64,000 nt of DNA from an uncultured Opitutia bacterium (GTDB lineage Bacteria; Verrucomicrobiota; Verrucomicrobiia; Opitutales; UBA953). Of the stretch, positions 1 to 12,600 are shown in pieces (position 1 is the first letter of the stretch; the number at the start of each line of letters is the position of its first letter). The notes beneath the pieces are model-generated. The model had not been told where the DNA came from, ran no database searches, and was given only the letters and a program-made list of their open reading frames with translations. The stretch covers positions 1 through 64,000 of the forward strand of contig CAIWNE010000070.1 in NCBI GenBank assembly GCA_903913915.1, given 5' to 3'. A program made the position numbers and the translations under genes.

Positions 1-10
1 CCATAAGACG

Positions 11-35
11 GACGGCTCGGAGAGCCGTCCCTACC
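11..35 (-). repeat. REP hairpin, stem type C
   Basis: GACGGCTC/GAGCCGTC arms close over a short loop and end in CCCTACC, which on the minus strand reads as a GTAG head followed by the stem. It is preceded by ATAAGACGGA, a linker also found next to the stem C pair at 284-351. The same stem recurs at 39773 and 49157. Confidence 0.75.
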
Positions 36-60
36 CCGGCAGCCCCAGCCCCTGATTCCC

Positions 61-155
61 GCCAACGTTTTGAAGGCCTTTAAATTACTTAAAACTATAA
101 CCAATAACAACTTAAACAAAAACACCCACTCTGCCTAATTTTAAGCAATACCCTA
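61..155. other. AT-rich intergenic stretch
   Basis: This block (TTTAAATTACTTAAAACTAT and following) is clearly richer in A+T than anything nearby and has no ORF. It could carry promoter or UP-type sequence, but it lies about 400 bp upstream of the giant gene and no convincing -35/-10 pair is claimed. I see nothing else in it. Confidence 0.4.
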
Positions 156-198
156 GGTAGGGTCGGGACCGCGTCAAGACAGTGTCGCCTGCCTACCC
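156..198 (+). repeat. Degenerate REP, stem type F
   Basis: A GTAGGG head is followed by GTCGGGACCGCGTCAAGAC and ends near CCTACC. It matches the better preserved copy at 62052 (GGGACCGCGTCACGACC), but its right arm is decayed. Confidence 0.5.
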
Positions 199-206
199 CT
201 GTCTTG

Positions 207-233
207 GGTAGGGGCAGCACTGTGTGCTGCCCT
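207..233 (+). repeat. REP hairpin, stem type D
   Basis: GTAG is followed by GGGCAGCAC, loop TGT and GTGCTGCCC: perfect 9-bp arms, 3-nt loop, tail TAGC. Other type D copies are at 39854, 49231 (degenerate), 60914 and 63237. Confidence 0.75.
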
Positions 234-248
234 AGCTGTCCCACCCCC

Positions 249-277
249 GGTAGGGCCGACCATCCCTGGTCGGCCGC
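249..277 (+). repeat. REP hairpin, stem type A
   Basis: GTAG is followed by GGCCGACCA, loop TCCC and TGGTCGGCC (9-bp perfect arms). It is a single hairpin without the inverted type B partner that accompanies it elsewhere. Confidence 0.8.
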
Positions 278-283
278 GCGAGG

Positions 284-351
284 TTAGGGGTGGGCTCTCC
301 GAGCCCGCCGACCTCGTATAAGACGGAAGGCTCGGAGAGCCCACCCTACCC
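284..351. repeat. Paired REP (BIME-like), stem type C
   Basis: Two inverted hairpins (GGGCTCTCCGAGCCC and GGCTCGGAGAGCC) are joined by a linker containing GTATAAGACGGA. The whole unit is an inverted repeat, starting GGTTAGGGG and ending CCCTACCCC. It has the same arrangement as 39773-39840 and 49157-49224. Confidence 0.75.
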
Positions 352-541
352 CCGTCAGCCCCATCCCCCCGATCATCCCACCCCCACCCCCATAAACTGA
401 CCCAAAAGGGACTTATTCATAAAAGGGGGTTGTCTAGGGGGGTTCTTTTAGGTGAGAATAACTACCTTAACCCCATCTTAATCTTTCCCCTTCGGTGCCC
501 CGCCGAAGGGTACCCTCCTTGTTAATAAACTGACACAGTAG
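352..541 (+). promoter_or_regulatory. Leader of the giant gene
   Basis: The region holds a direct repeat (ATAAACTGACCCA at 392-404 and ATAAACTGACACA at 525-537). It also holds a perfect 8-bp hairpin, CCCTTCGG/CCGAAGGG with a 7-nt loop, at 488-510, about 30 nt before the ATG. No Shine-Dalgarno match precedes the start; instead CCCTCCTT, which resembles anti-SD sequence, follows the hairpin. The copy of ATAAACTGACACA nearest the gene ends only a few bases before the start codon. Function as operator or mRNA leader structure is inferred only. Confidence 0.4.
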
Positions 542-652
542 ATGTCCGCACCCCGTCGACAGCGCCCTCGCGGAGCTTTGTCGCGCGCCTCCCTCATGGT
601 GGCCGCGGCCCTGCTCGGGGTAGGCGTGTCCCGGGCGCCCCAGGCCAAGGCC
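542..652 (+). other. Signal peptide of the giant protein
   Basis: It has a basic n-region (RRQRPR), a hydrophobic core SLMVAAALLGVGV and AKA before the predicted cut at residue 37/38. This supports Sec export and makes the ATG at 542 the right start. Confidence 0.75.
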
Positions 653-3600
653 GCGAACTATTATTGGGACCAGAACGGAACGACTTCGGGCGTCGGTGGC
701 ACGGGGACCTGGGACACGACCAATGCCTATTGGTCTTCCTCCACGGCCGGCACCGACGCTTCCGTCGTCGCCAATTTCACCAACGCCGACACGGCGTTCT
801 TCGGCGGTACGGCGGGCACGATCACGCTTTCCGCTCCGCTGACCATCGGCGGCCTGGTCTTCACCGCTTCTGGCGACACCCTGACCGGCAGCACGCTGAC
901 GCTGGATACGTCCACGGGCTTCGCGCCGACGGTCAACGTCGATTCAGGCAACGGCGGCCTGACCGAGGTCGGCACCCGGGCGACGATCAGCTCCGTCCTC
1001 GCCGGTAACAAGGGTCTCGTGAAGACGGGCGATGGCACGCTCGTGCTGACCGCCGCCGACACCTACACCGGCGCCACCATCGTCCAGAACGGCACGCTCA
1101 TCGTCGCCGCGCAGTCCCAGTTGGGCGCGTCGACGGGCTTCATCAGCGTCTTCGGCGGCAACAACGCCGGCATGTTCGGCGGCGGCACCTTGGTGATCGG
1201 GTCTGGCAGCATGGTCTCGTCGCCGGCCATCTTCACACGCGACTTCAGCGTGTCCGGCCGAGGTGATGCGGCCATCGGCGCCGGTTCGCTGCAGTTCATC
1301 GGCAACAATACCCTCACGGGTCTCTTCTCCACCGGTTCCAATTCGGACAACCGATTCTACGGCGAAGGTGGCGTCACGATCTTGAGCGGCAAGGTCAGGT
1401 TCGGCGCCGGTCAGGAGACTTACTTCTACGGGAACACCATCATCTCGGGCGCGATTTCCGGGGGCAACACCGGCGCCTCCACGACGATCGCCAAGGCCAA
1501 CACCACCTTCTCGACCGAACTGCAGATCACCGGGACGAACACCATGCTCGGCGCCGTCCGCGTCGAAGGCGGATTCTTCCGCGTGACGGACGGTGCGCAG
1601 GTCGGTCTCAGCACGGAAACGACCAACGGCGCCAACTTCCAGTTCAACGGTGCGGCGCTGGAAATCCGTTCCGACACCCCGGCGTCGTTCGCCACCAAGA
1701 ATTTCGGCGCGATCTATAACAGCATGAACGTCTACGTCGATCATGCGATCGGCACGATGGGGGCGTCGTCCCTGAATCAGACGTTCGCGTTCAACAACAT
1801 CAACCAGGTCAACAGCCGTACCTATACTTTCACGGGACGAAACGGCACGAACGTCAGCTTCGCGTCCGTCAACGGCTCGGATTCGAGCAGTTCGAACGGC
1901 TGGACCAACAGCGGCAGCGGCTTGCTGACGATCAACGCGGCGGCCGGGGCGTTCTATGCTGATACGTACGGCACCGCCCAGACGCTCACGCTCACGGCCA
2001 CCGGCGAAATCGTCCTCAACGGATCCATCACGGCTTCTGGTGCGAACCATAACTTCACCAAAGCCGGCTCGGGCGTGCTCTCCATCAGCGGCACGAATTC
2101 GACCTTCACCGGTACGCTCAATATCAATGCGGGGACGTTGAGCGTCGGCGACCTCGGCGCCTTGAACAACACCTACGCGTCCAACGTGCTGGCCGACGCC
2201 TATTTTGCCGGTGGTACGCTGAACTATTCCGGCGCTTCCTCCCAGACGCTCAATCGCAGCGTCTGGATGAATGCCACGAGCAACATCATCACGGCGAACG
2301 GAACGGGCGCGCTCACGGTCGGCAACTCCGCCAACGGCGCCAACGCCGTCGTCAACGGGACTGCTGCCAGGAACTTGCTCCTGGGCGGCGCCAGCACGCT
2401 CGCCAACACCCTCGCCGGCATCGTCACCAATGGCCCCGTCGCCACCGGGCTCACCAAGTTCGATTCCGGCACCTGGACGATTACGACCCCGGGCACCACT
2501 GCGACTTCCATCGGTACGGCGAATGCTACGTTCGGGATAACGGCCGTCGGGACGGCGAGCCAGACGATCACAACGACGAGCACGAGCGGCTTGGTGGTCG
2601 GTCAGCCGATATCCGGGGGTGGAGTTCCCTTCGGTTCGGTCATCAGCCAGATAATCAGCGCTACTCAGTTCTCCATCAGCCAGAGTTCGGCTGTTAATGC
2701 GGCGACCTCCTTGAACATCGGGACGGTAAGCGGGTCTTTGTCATCGATCACGGTCACGTCCAACGCCGCCAATGTCCTTACCGTTGGCACCACGGCGAAC
2801 CTGGTGGTGGGTCAGCCGATCAGCGGTACCGGTCTCGCCGCCGCTCAGGGCTGGTATGTCAGCGCGATCAATTCGGCTACGACTTTCACTGTCGCCAATA
2901 CGACCGGCACGGCGGCCCTCGCGACAAACGCCGCGGCCGCGACGCAGACGTTGGGCCTCAGCCCAAGCTTCGCCGGCGCGCTCACGATCACGGGAGGCAC
3001 GGTCATCGTCAGCCCGACTTCCGGCACCGCGAATACGATCAACGACTCCGCCGGCCTGACGTTCGCCGCCGATACGATCCGTAACAACGGCTACGCCGGG
3101 GGCATTTTCAATTATAGCGTCTACAGCGGCGGCAGCAGCGAGACGATGGGCGTGTTGTCCGTCACCGCCGGAGCCGGTACGGTCCAGATCACGCCGACAG
3201 CGGGCACCAACACGCTGACGTTCGGCTCGCTCACGGCTCCTTCTGTCGGCACCGGACTCAACTTCGTCGTCCCCGCTTCGCCTGGGACAAATAGCGTCGT
3301 GCTGATGGCCGGCGGTACGGCCGGGCTTCTGAGCGCTCACGCCTATTATAACGGCGCAGACTTCGCTTATACGCCCGGCGGTGCCAGCGCGGTCTTGTCC
3401 GCCCCTGTCTACGGCACCACGAGCGGATTCACGGCGGTCAACACGCTGACGGGCTCGACGAATGTCGCCATCAATACGGCCGCCTCCACCGGTACGTTGT
3501 CCGTCACCTCCCTCAAGATTTCCGGCAATTCCGCCCTCACGCTCACAGGGCTGCTGACGGTCGGCGGGGCGACGGGTGGCGGCATCCTGGTCGACAGCGC

Positions 3601-6600
3601 CACGACGGGAGCCTCGATCACGGGTACCGGAGTGACCACCGCCTCGGCCGGCGACCTGGTCATCCGCGTCAACGGCCCGAGCGACATACTCACACTTTCC
3701 GCCCCGGTCACCGCAACTACAACCGGCGGCATCACCAAGAACGGCCTGGGCACGTTGATCCTGAACGCCGTCAACGCCGAGACGACGGGCGGCGTGGTCA
3801 CGGTCAACGAAGGCAAGTTGCAGCTTCTCGGCGCCACCACCACGCTGGGCGCTTCCGGCGTCGGTCTCACGCTTCGTCAAGGCACGACGTTCGACATGAA
3901 CGGCGTCAGCCTGAGCGCGGTCGGCGCGCTTAACAGCGCCGGCACGATCATGAATTCGTCCGGCACCCTCGCCACGCTCAATGTCGGTACGGGCAACGGC
4001 AGCGGCATCGTCTCCGGCCTCATCCAGGATGGCACCGGCGGCCTCGCCTTGACCAAGTCCGGCACAGGCACACTGACGCTCACGGGCCTGAACACCTTCA
4101 CGCAGCCGCTGACCATCGCCGGAGGTACGGTGGCGGTCACGACGCTCGCGAACATCGGTTTCCCGAGCGGCATCGGCGCAGGCGTCGGGACGAGCGACGC
4201 CACCAACGCGGCCAGCCTCGTCTTCAGCGGCACCGGAGGCACGCTCCTTTACACCGGAGCCAGCGCGAGCGTCTACCAGACGACGCAGACGCCGTCGGTC
4301 GCCATCAACCGACTCTTCACCGTCGCCGGCGGCGCCACCGCGACCATCGATTCTTCCGGTCAGTTCGGCAACAACACCGCGGCGACCAGCTCGGCGAACA
4401 GCGCCACGCTGATCTTCAGCAGCGCCTCGCCGCTCGTCTATACCGGTTCGGGCACGGCGACCGTCACCCTGCAGGGCAGTTCCATCGGCGACAACGAGTT
4501 CGACCCGCAGCTCGCCAATGCCAACTTCGCCCTGACCAAGACCGGCTCTGGCCTCTGGATCCTCGGTAACGCGAATAATACCTACGCCGGCGCCACGACC
4601 ATCTCCGGCGGTCAGCTGCGTGTCGCCCCCGGCAAGTTGTCGGCCAATTCCAACCTCGTCCTGGCGGGCGGCGTGCTCGAGACCTCTGGAACTTATTCCG
4701 CGGCGATCGGAACCGGCCCTGGCCAGGTGCAGTGGATCGGCTCCTCGGCCGGCGGCTTCGCCGCTTCGACGGCTCCTCTGAAGGTCAATCTCGGCGGGGG
4801 TACGGCAATCAAGTGGGGTTCGACGACCACCAATTTCAGTTCCACGGGCACCTTGACCCTTAGTTCCTCCACGGCGTTGGCCGACGTCGAGTTCCAGAAC
4901 GCCTTGGACCTCAACGGCGGAACACGTACGATCACTGTCAACGACAACACCCAGACCGCGACGGACTTCGCAACGGTCTCGGGTGTAATCAGTAATTCGA
5001 CCGGCACGGGCAACATCACGTTGAACGGCAATAGCGTCCTGTACCTTACCGGAGCGAACACTTATAACGGCACGACGACCATCACCGGTAGCGTGGCGGT
5101 CACGTCGATAGGCGCGAGCGGTGCGACTTCGTCGGCGTTCGGCACGAACGTGAGCGGCGGCCAGTTGCTGGTTGGTTCGGGCGGTTCGGGCGGCGCATTG
5201 GTGTATTATGGCTCCGGCGAGACGGTCACGCGTGTCATCGCGTTGAACGGAAGCACCGGTGGCGCCACGCTCGACTCAAGCGGTACCGGGCCACTTGTCA
5301 TCGGCTTGGGTGGCATCGTTAATACCGTTTCGACCGGCGCCGCAACGAATGCCAAAACCTTGACACTCCGAGGGCAGAATTCGGATGCGAACATCATCGG
5401 TTCAGTCCTTACTAATGATCCCGTCGGTTATTTGACCGTCAACAAGACCGATGGTGGCACTTGGATCCTGGCCGGAGCTAACACCTATACCGGCACGACG
5501 ACCGTCACCAACGGCTGGCTGGGCATCGGCGGGACCACCGGCGGTACGTCGGGCAATCCGCTGCCGGGCGCGCTGACCTTCGGCTCGGGTTACATCAACG
5601 AAGGGATCTTCGCCACGAATCCGGCGGGTCTGACGATCTCGTCCACGGTCTCCTTTAATAACAATCAGGCGAACAGTTTCGGCGGGGCCAATAGCATCAC
5701 GCTTTCGAGCGGCAGCTTCACCTCGCCCGGTGGCAACCCCACCATCCTGAACATTATCTCAGGCGGGACGCTCACCATCGGCTCGTCCGCTGCCACCTTT
5801 TCCTCGGACGGCACCAACGGCCGCACGCTCTATTTCAACGGATCGGGCAATACCGTGTTGAACGCGGCCATGGTAGCCGGTTCGGGTGCCGGTTATGTCG
5901 CGCTGACTGTCGCGACCAGCAGCGACGCCACGACAACATTGGCGGGCACGGGCACGCCGACCACCACTTCCACGACCTTGGCGCCGTTCACGCTTACTCA
6001 GGGCAACCTGGTCCTTGGAAGGACGCCTACGGGCGTCATCACGACCAATTACTATTTCGAAGAGCTTCTCACGCAGACGGTCAACCTCAACGGCGGCGTG
6101 CTTTCGGCGAGCAACGCCCTGACGGGAACCAATAGCATCCAGAACCCGATCAAGCTCGGCGGCACGGTCACGGTCGCCGGAACCAACCCGATCGAGTTCG
6201 GGTGGACGACTTCGGTGACCATGGCCGCCAGCCAGCTGCTGATCAACAACAACAGCGGCGGCCTGACGATCAGCGGTACCACGGCGGCGCTTACGAATTC
6301 GGCCGCGTCCACCCTGACCATCGCAGGCACGGGGAACACCGCTATCAGCGGTGTCGTGGCCCAAGGCACTGGCAACCAAGGCCTGACCAATTCCGGCAGC
6401 GGTACGGTGACGCTGACCGGCGTCAACACCTCCCAGGGCGCCCTGACCGCCAGCAACGGCGTCGTGGTGCTCAGCGGCGCGGGAACTTGGAATTCCGGCA
6501 CGATTGCGACGAATCCGGGAGGTATCCTCCGCCTGGACAATACGGCCGGCAGTGTTTCGCGCGCCACGGGTGCTTACACGACCGCCGGAGGCACGCTTGA

Positions 6601-9600
6601 TTTCATCGGCAACTCGGCCGGCACCAGCCAGTCCGTCGGGGCCCTGACGATCAACACCGGCCTGACGGCGATCACGATGAACACGCCGACGTCCGGGACG
6701 AACATCCTGACGTTCGCGTCGGTCTCGTTCGCGAACAGCGGCTCGTCGCTCGACCTTACGGGCGTTCCCTCGCTGAACACGTCGAACAAGGTCGTCTTCA
6801 CTTCGGCGCCGACCCTGACGAACAACGTCGCCCCGCGCATCCTGCTCGGCACGGACTTCGCGACCTACTCCTCGGGCGTCCTCGCCTTCGCGGGCTATAA
6901 TTCCGGGGCGATCAACAGCGCCGCGGCGACGGACACGATGAGCCTCGCGGCCAACGCGACGATCGACTCGAACCGGACGCTCAATGCGCTGAAGATCAAC
7001 GGCAGCGGCCTGACGATCGGCGGCACCGGCCAGTCGCAGCTGACCTTGTCCGCGGCTTCCCTCATCAATCTTGGCGGCAACAACACGCTCAGCGTGCCGT
7101 TGCTGGCCTTCGGCAGCAACGCCGGCTACTTCCAGGCGGCGAACGGCACGACGCTCGCCGTCACCGGCATCATCACCGGCAGCGGCGGACTTTCGAAGGC
7201 TTCGGCCGGCACCTTGGACCTTCAGAAGGCCAACTACCAGACGAGCACGACCAACGTCCTGGGCGGCACCCTGAAGCTTTCCGGCGGCACGAACACCCTT
7301 TATGCCCAGCAGGCGCTCAACGTCAACCTGGGCGCCACCCTCGACCTCAACGGCAACGCGCAGCTGATCGCGGCGTTAGGCAGCGCGGGCGCGCTCGCTT
7401 CCACCGGGGGCACCATCACTTCGTCTGCCGGCACCGGCACCTTGGTCTCCGTTTCGGGGGCCGCTTCCACCTTCGCCGGCGCGATATCGGGCGCGGTCAA
7501 CTTCGTCCGTGCCGGCAATTACACGACCACGTTCGAGAGCGCGCAGACTTATACCGGCGCCACGCTGCTGTTGGGCTCCCAGACGAACCTTCAGGACAAC
7601 GCGACGCTGCTCAACACGTCGTCGATCGACCTGAACACCGGCCTGCTCTACGTCGACAACAACTCGTCGTTGGCCGTCTACAATCCCAACCGCATCGGGG
7701 ACACGATTCCGATCACGATGCGCGGGGGTTACCTCCAGTACAATCCGCGGTTCAACGCCACCTCGAACGAGACGTTCGGGGCCCTGTTGCTGCCGCTCGG
7801 CTCGAACCGCATCACCGTCAACCAGGTGCCGGGCAACTACGCCTACAACACCTCCACGCTGACCTTCGCCAGCCTGACGCGGACTTCGGGCGCGACGATG
7901 AACTTCTCAGGCTCGAACCTGGGCCTGCCGCAGGCCGGCGCTTCGCGCATCCTGTTCACGGCCGCGCCTGCCTTGGTCGGCAACCAGCTCCTCGGCGCCT
8001 GGGCGATCGCGAATTCGACCGACTACGCTTCCTACAACACGCAGACCGGCGTCGGCGCGGCCGGCTCCGGCGGCTACACGCCTTATCTCTGGCAGGACAT
8101 CAATGCGGCCAACGTCGCCCCCGGTGCGGGCATCTTCGTCGCCGGCAGCATCACTGACATCAATGCTCAGGCCAACGCCTCGTTGCTCCTGCCGTCCGGC
8201 GCCACGACCACGGACATGCTCCGTGTCAGCGGCGGTTACAGCAACGACATCCTCTTCACCAACGCCACGGACACGTTGAACCTGGCCCTGGGCGGCTTCC
8301 TCCGCGACAACAACAACACCAGCACCTCCATCGGTTCGACGACGACCCGCGGCATCCTGACCGCCGGGGGCGCCGAGACCTCGGGCACGCGCGAGCTGAT
8401 CTTCTACGGCAACCAGAACACGATCACCGTCAACGCCGTCATCGCGGACAACGGCAGCGGCAACAGCGTCCGCCTCGTCAAGTCCGGCGCGAACACGCTG
8501 ACGTTGACCGGTTTCAACACCTATACGGGCGGCACGATCGTCAACCAAGGCACGCTCAACCTTTCCGCGACGACCGCGCCGAGCGGCTCGAACTACGTCA
8601 TTCCCGGAGACCTGACGCTCTCGATGGGCATCCTGGACACCCAGGTCGCCGTCACGATGAACACGAATGCCGGGCAGATCAATCCGGCGGCGAACATCAT
8701 CATCAACGGCTCCGGAGCATTGACTCTAGTCGGAGCGAACACGCTGAATAGCCTGACCTTCTCGAACCTCGGTGGCAATGTGGCGCCTACCATCACTTCC
8801 GGCGGCGTGCTGACCCTGACCAGTTCGACGCCGATCACCGCCACTTCGAGCAACCCGGCCAAGGTCGTGACGGTGGCCGGCACCCTGACGCTCCCGTCCG
8901 GCTCCAGCACCATCAGCGTCGCCCCGGTGGTCCTGCAGGGGACGACCACCGGCATCGCACCGCTTGTCGCGACCCTGAACATTTCCGCGATCGTCCAGAA
9001 CGGCGCTTCGGCCTCCTCGATCAGCAAGACCGGCGACGGCATCCTCCAGCTGAGCGGCGCCAGCACGTTCACCGGCGGCGTGACGGTCGGCGGCGCGGCC
9101 GGCGGCCTCTTGCTCAGCGGCAGCAGCTCCAGCTCTTCCAGCTTCGCCGCAGGCACCGGCTTGAACGGGACCTTCATCAGCGGCCCGGTCGGCCTCGGCA
9201 CGCTGACGATGGGGTCGGGCACGACGCTCTACGGCGATGGCACGACGCGCACCCTCGCCAACGCTGTCGTCTTCTCCGGCCAGCCGCTCTTCGACGCCTA
9301 CACGACCACGGCATCATCGGTCGTGATCAACGGCACAAGCACCTTCAACGGCGGCAACGCCCTGACGGTCAACGTCACCAACCCTTACCTGACCGCGACC
9401 TTCCAGGGGCCCGTCACGAACATCGCCGCGCTGACCTCGGTCACCAAGACCGGGGCCGGCAACTTCGGTTTCGACTTCACGGGTTACGGCGCCGCTGCGC
9501 CGATCACCATCAGCGGGGGCGGCACCTTCACGTTGCTTAACGACGGTGCCGGCAACGGCTTACCCGAGACCCTGACGATGGGAGTCATCACGGATGACGC

Positions 9601-12600
9601 GGCCTTGCCGACGATCGTCATCGGCGCATCTGGTCAGACCGCCCTGTGGAACCAGCCGGCCAACAAGACCATCGCCCCGGCCAGCCTCGTCGCGCACCTC
9701 GAGAACGGCCTCTCGCTGACGAACAACAACCAGTACGGCCTGCTCGTCGCGGACAACATCGTCCTGAGCACGACGCAAGGCTCGACCGGTCCGGTGTATA
9801 CGGTGTCTACGGCCACCGCTTCCAACCTGACGCCCGGGCTGAACCTCGCCGGCGTCATCAGCGGCGGCGCCACCGGCTCGGCGGCCGTGGTGCTGACGAA
9901 GGCCGGCGCCGGCGCGTTGGTGCTGTCCAACACGGGCAACACCTTCGGCGGCTCCGGCTCGATCATCGACATCACGGGAGGCATCCTGCAGGCCGGGTCC
10001 GATGCCGTCCTCGGCAACTCGGCCAACGTCGTCCGCCTGAGCGCGAACAGCGCCACCCAGGGCTTCCGCGCCGCCGGCACCTTCGCGACCGCGCGCACGA
10101 TCCTTCTCAACTCGGCGAGCAACGCCTTGGACGTGACCCCAGGCAACACGCTCACGCTGAACGCGGCCTTCGCGACGAACGCCACGTCGACGACGAATTA
10201 CAATCTCCAGAAGAACGATGACGGCACGCTGACGTTCGGCGCTTCCGTCAACAACACCGCCTTCAAGGGCAACCTGACGGTCGCCGCTGGCGCCGTGCTG
10301 GTCGCGGGCAACGGCAACCTCGGCTCGGTCACTACCGGCTCCGCGACCACCAATGCCACGGTCAACGTCACGGTCGCCTCCACCGCCGGCCTCTTCCCGG
10401 GCATGTCCGTCACCGGCGCGGGCATCCCGGACAACACGAGCATCGCCTCGATCACGGACGCCACGCACTTCGCCCTGTCCGCCGCGGCCACCACCTCCGC
10501 CACGCCGACGCTCACCTACACCAATTTCATCAACGTCGGTTCCTATGTGAGCACCACCGCCTATGGCGGCGCGGCCCTGCAGCTTTCCGGCGGCGTGACC
10601 GTGGCCAACTCGCTGGTCCTCCAGTACGGCGGCAACAACCTCGCCCAAGGCGGCATCAATACTTCCGGCCATCTCGAGAGCATCAGCGGCGCCAACACCG
10701 TCAGCGGCGCCGTCTACCTGAATTATGACGCCAGCATCGGCGCCGACGCGGGCGCTTCGCTGACGCTCTCCGGCACGGTTTCGACCCTTTCCGGCAACCG
10801 ACAGATCTACTTCGTGGGCGACGGCAACATCAACCTCGCGACCAACATCATCGGAGGTTCTTACCTGCTGTCGAAGCGCGGCGCCGGCACGTTGACCGTC
10901 TCGGTGGCGCAGACCTCCAACCTGAACAGCGGCGGAACGACCCCGATCATCGGAGGAACGCTGCTTTTCAACGCCGCCGGAGCATTCTCTTCTTCCAACA
11001 CCAACGGCATCCAGGCGCAGAACGCCGCGATCGTCAGGCTGGACAACAGCTCGACCTCCGTCGCGAACCGTCTTGGCACCAAGGGGCTGACGCTCGCGAC
11101 CGGCACCTTCGACTTCATCGCCAACACCGCCGCTGGCACTTCGGAGTCCGTCGGCACGCTGACGGCCACCTGGGGCGCCGACGCCGTCAACTTCACCAAC
11201 GCCGGCGCCGCCAACTCCACGCTGACGTTCGCCGGCCTGGCTTCCAACGTCGTGAGCGGCGGCGGTTTCCTCTCCTTTAATTCCGCCCAGACGTTCAATG
11301 CCGGCACCGCCAAGGTCGTGTTCACGACGGCACCGACGCTGACGAACGGCCTGGTGCAGCGTGCGGTCGTGGCCGACGCCTCGGGGCTCAATTTCGCCGC
11401 CTATGGCACGTCGCTCACGGCTTTCGCGGCTTACACCGCCAGCGACGGTTCTGGTACCGGCACGGACCTGACTTACACGAACGGCAACGGCGGCAAGGCC
11501 TACGGCCTCAATGCTTCCAACGTCGCCGGCACCTATTCGGCCACGACGACCTACAACGTCACCGGCACGACCGCGCTGCTGAGCAACCCGGGCCTCAGCG
11601 GCCGCACGATCAACGCCCTGCGCATCGCCGGCAGCGGGACCAACGTCCAGTTCGGCGCCTCGGGCGGCATCCAGCTCACCCTGTCCGCCGGCAACATCCT
11701 CGCGACGGGCTCCTCCGAAGCCATCGGCAACGCGACGCTGGCGTCAGCCGGGATGGCGCCCGTGATCGCGACCGCCGCCGTCGAAGCCGGCCTCGCCGTC
11801 GGGACGGGGGCCTCCCTCGACTTCAACGCCGTCCTGAGCAACGCGGCCAACGTGACCAAGGCGCTCGGCGGCTCGCTGAGCCTCAACACCAAGCAGTACT
11901 TCAATACCGGCGCGAACGTCTTCAGCGTGCTGGGCGGCACCGTGACGCTCAATGGCGGCGAGAACACCCTCTGGCAAGGCGCCCAGGGTGGCACCAACGG
12001 CCAGCTCCTGGCGATCGGTCCGGGCGCGACCCTCGACCTGAACGGCAACAGCCAGATGGCGGGCGACCTTGTCTCGCCGAACCGCAACGCCTACGCGAAC
12101 GGCGGCGGCACCCTCACTTCCGCCACCGCCGCCACCTTCGTCTCCTCGCTGCTCAACGGAACCGCGTCCTCCTGGGGCGGCCAGATCACGGGCGCTCTCG
12201 CCTTGAACCTAGCGGGTACCAACGGCACCACCTTCTATTACGACAACACTTATTCGGGCCCGACGATCATCACCACCGGCGGGACCCTGACCCTGCGTGA
12301 CAACGCCCGCCTATCCGGCACCTCGAGCATCCTCGTCTCGGGCGGCGGCCTCAGCATCGACAACAACCAGGCGAACGCGCTCGCCGACCGTCTGCCCGAT
12401 GGCGCCACGATCACGCTGAAGAGCGCGAAGACCTTCAATTTCACCGGCCGCGACAACACCAACGTCAGCGAGACCATCGGCAACCTCGTCTTCGCCGAAG
12501 GCGGCACCAGCACCACGCTCACGAACGGCGTCGGACTGGCCTCGACGGTGCTCAACGTCGGCAACGTCACCCAGCAGAACGGCGCGGTCTGGCTGATCAG

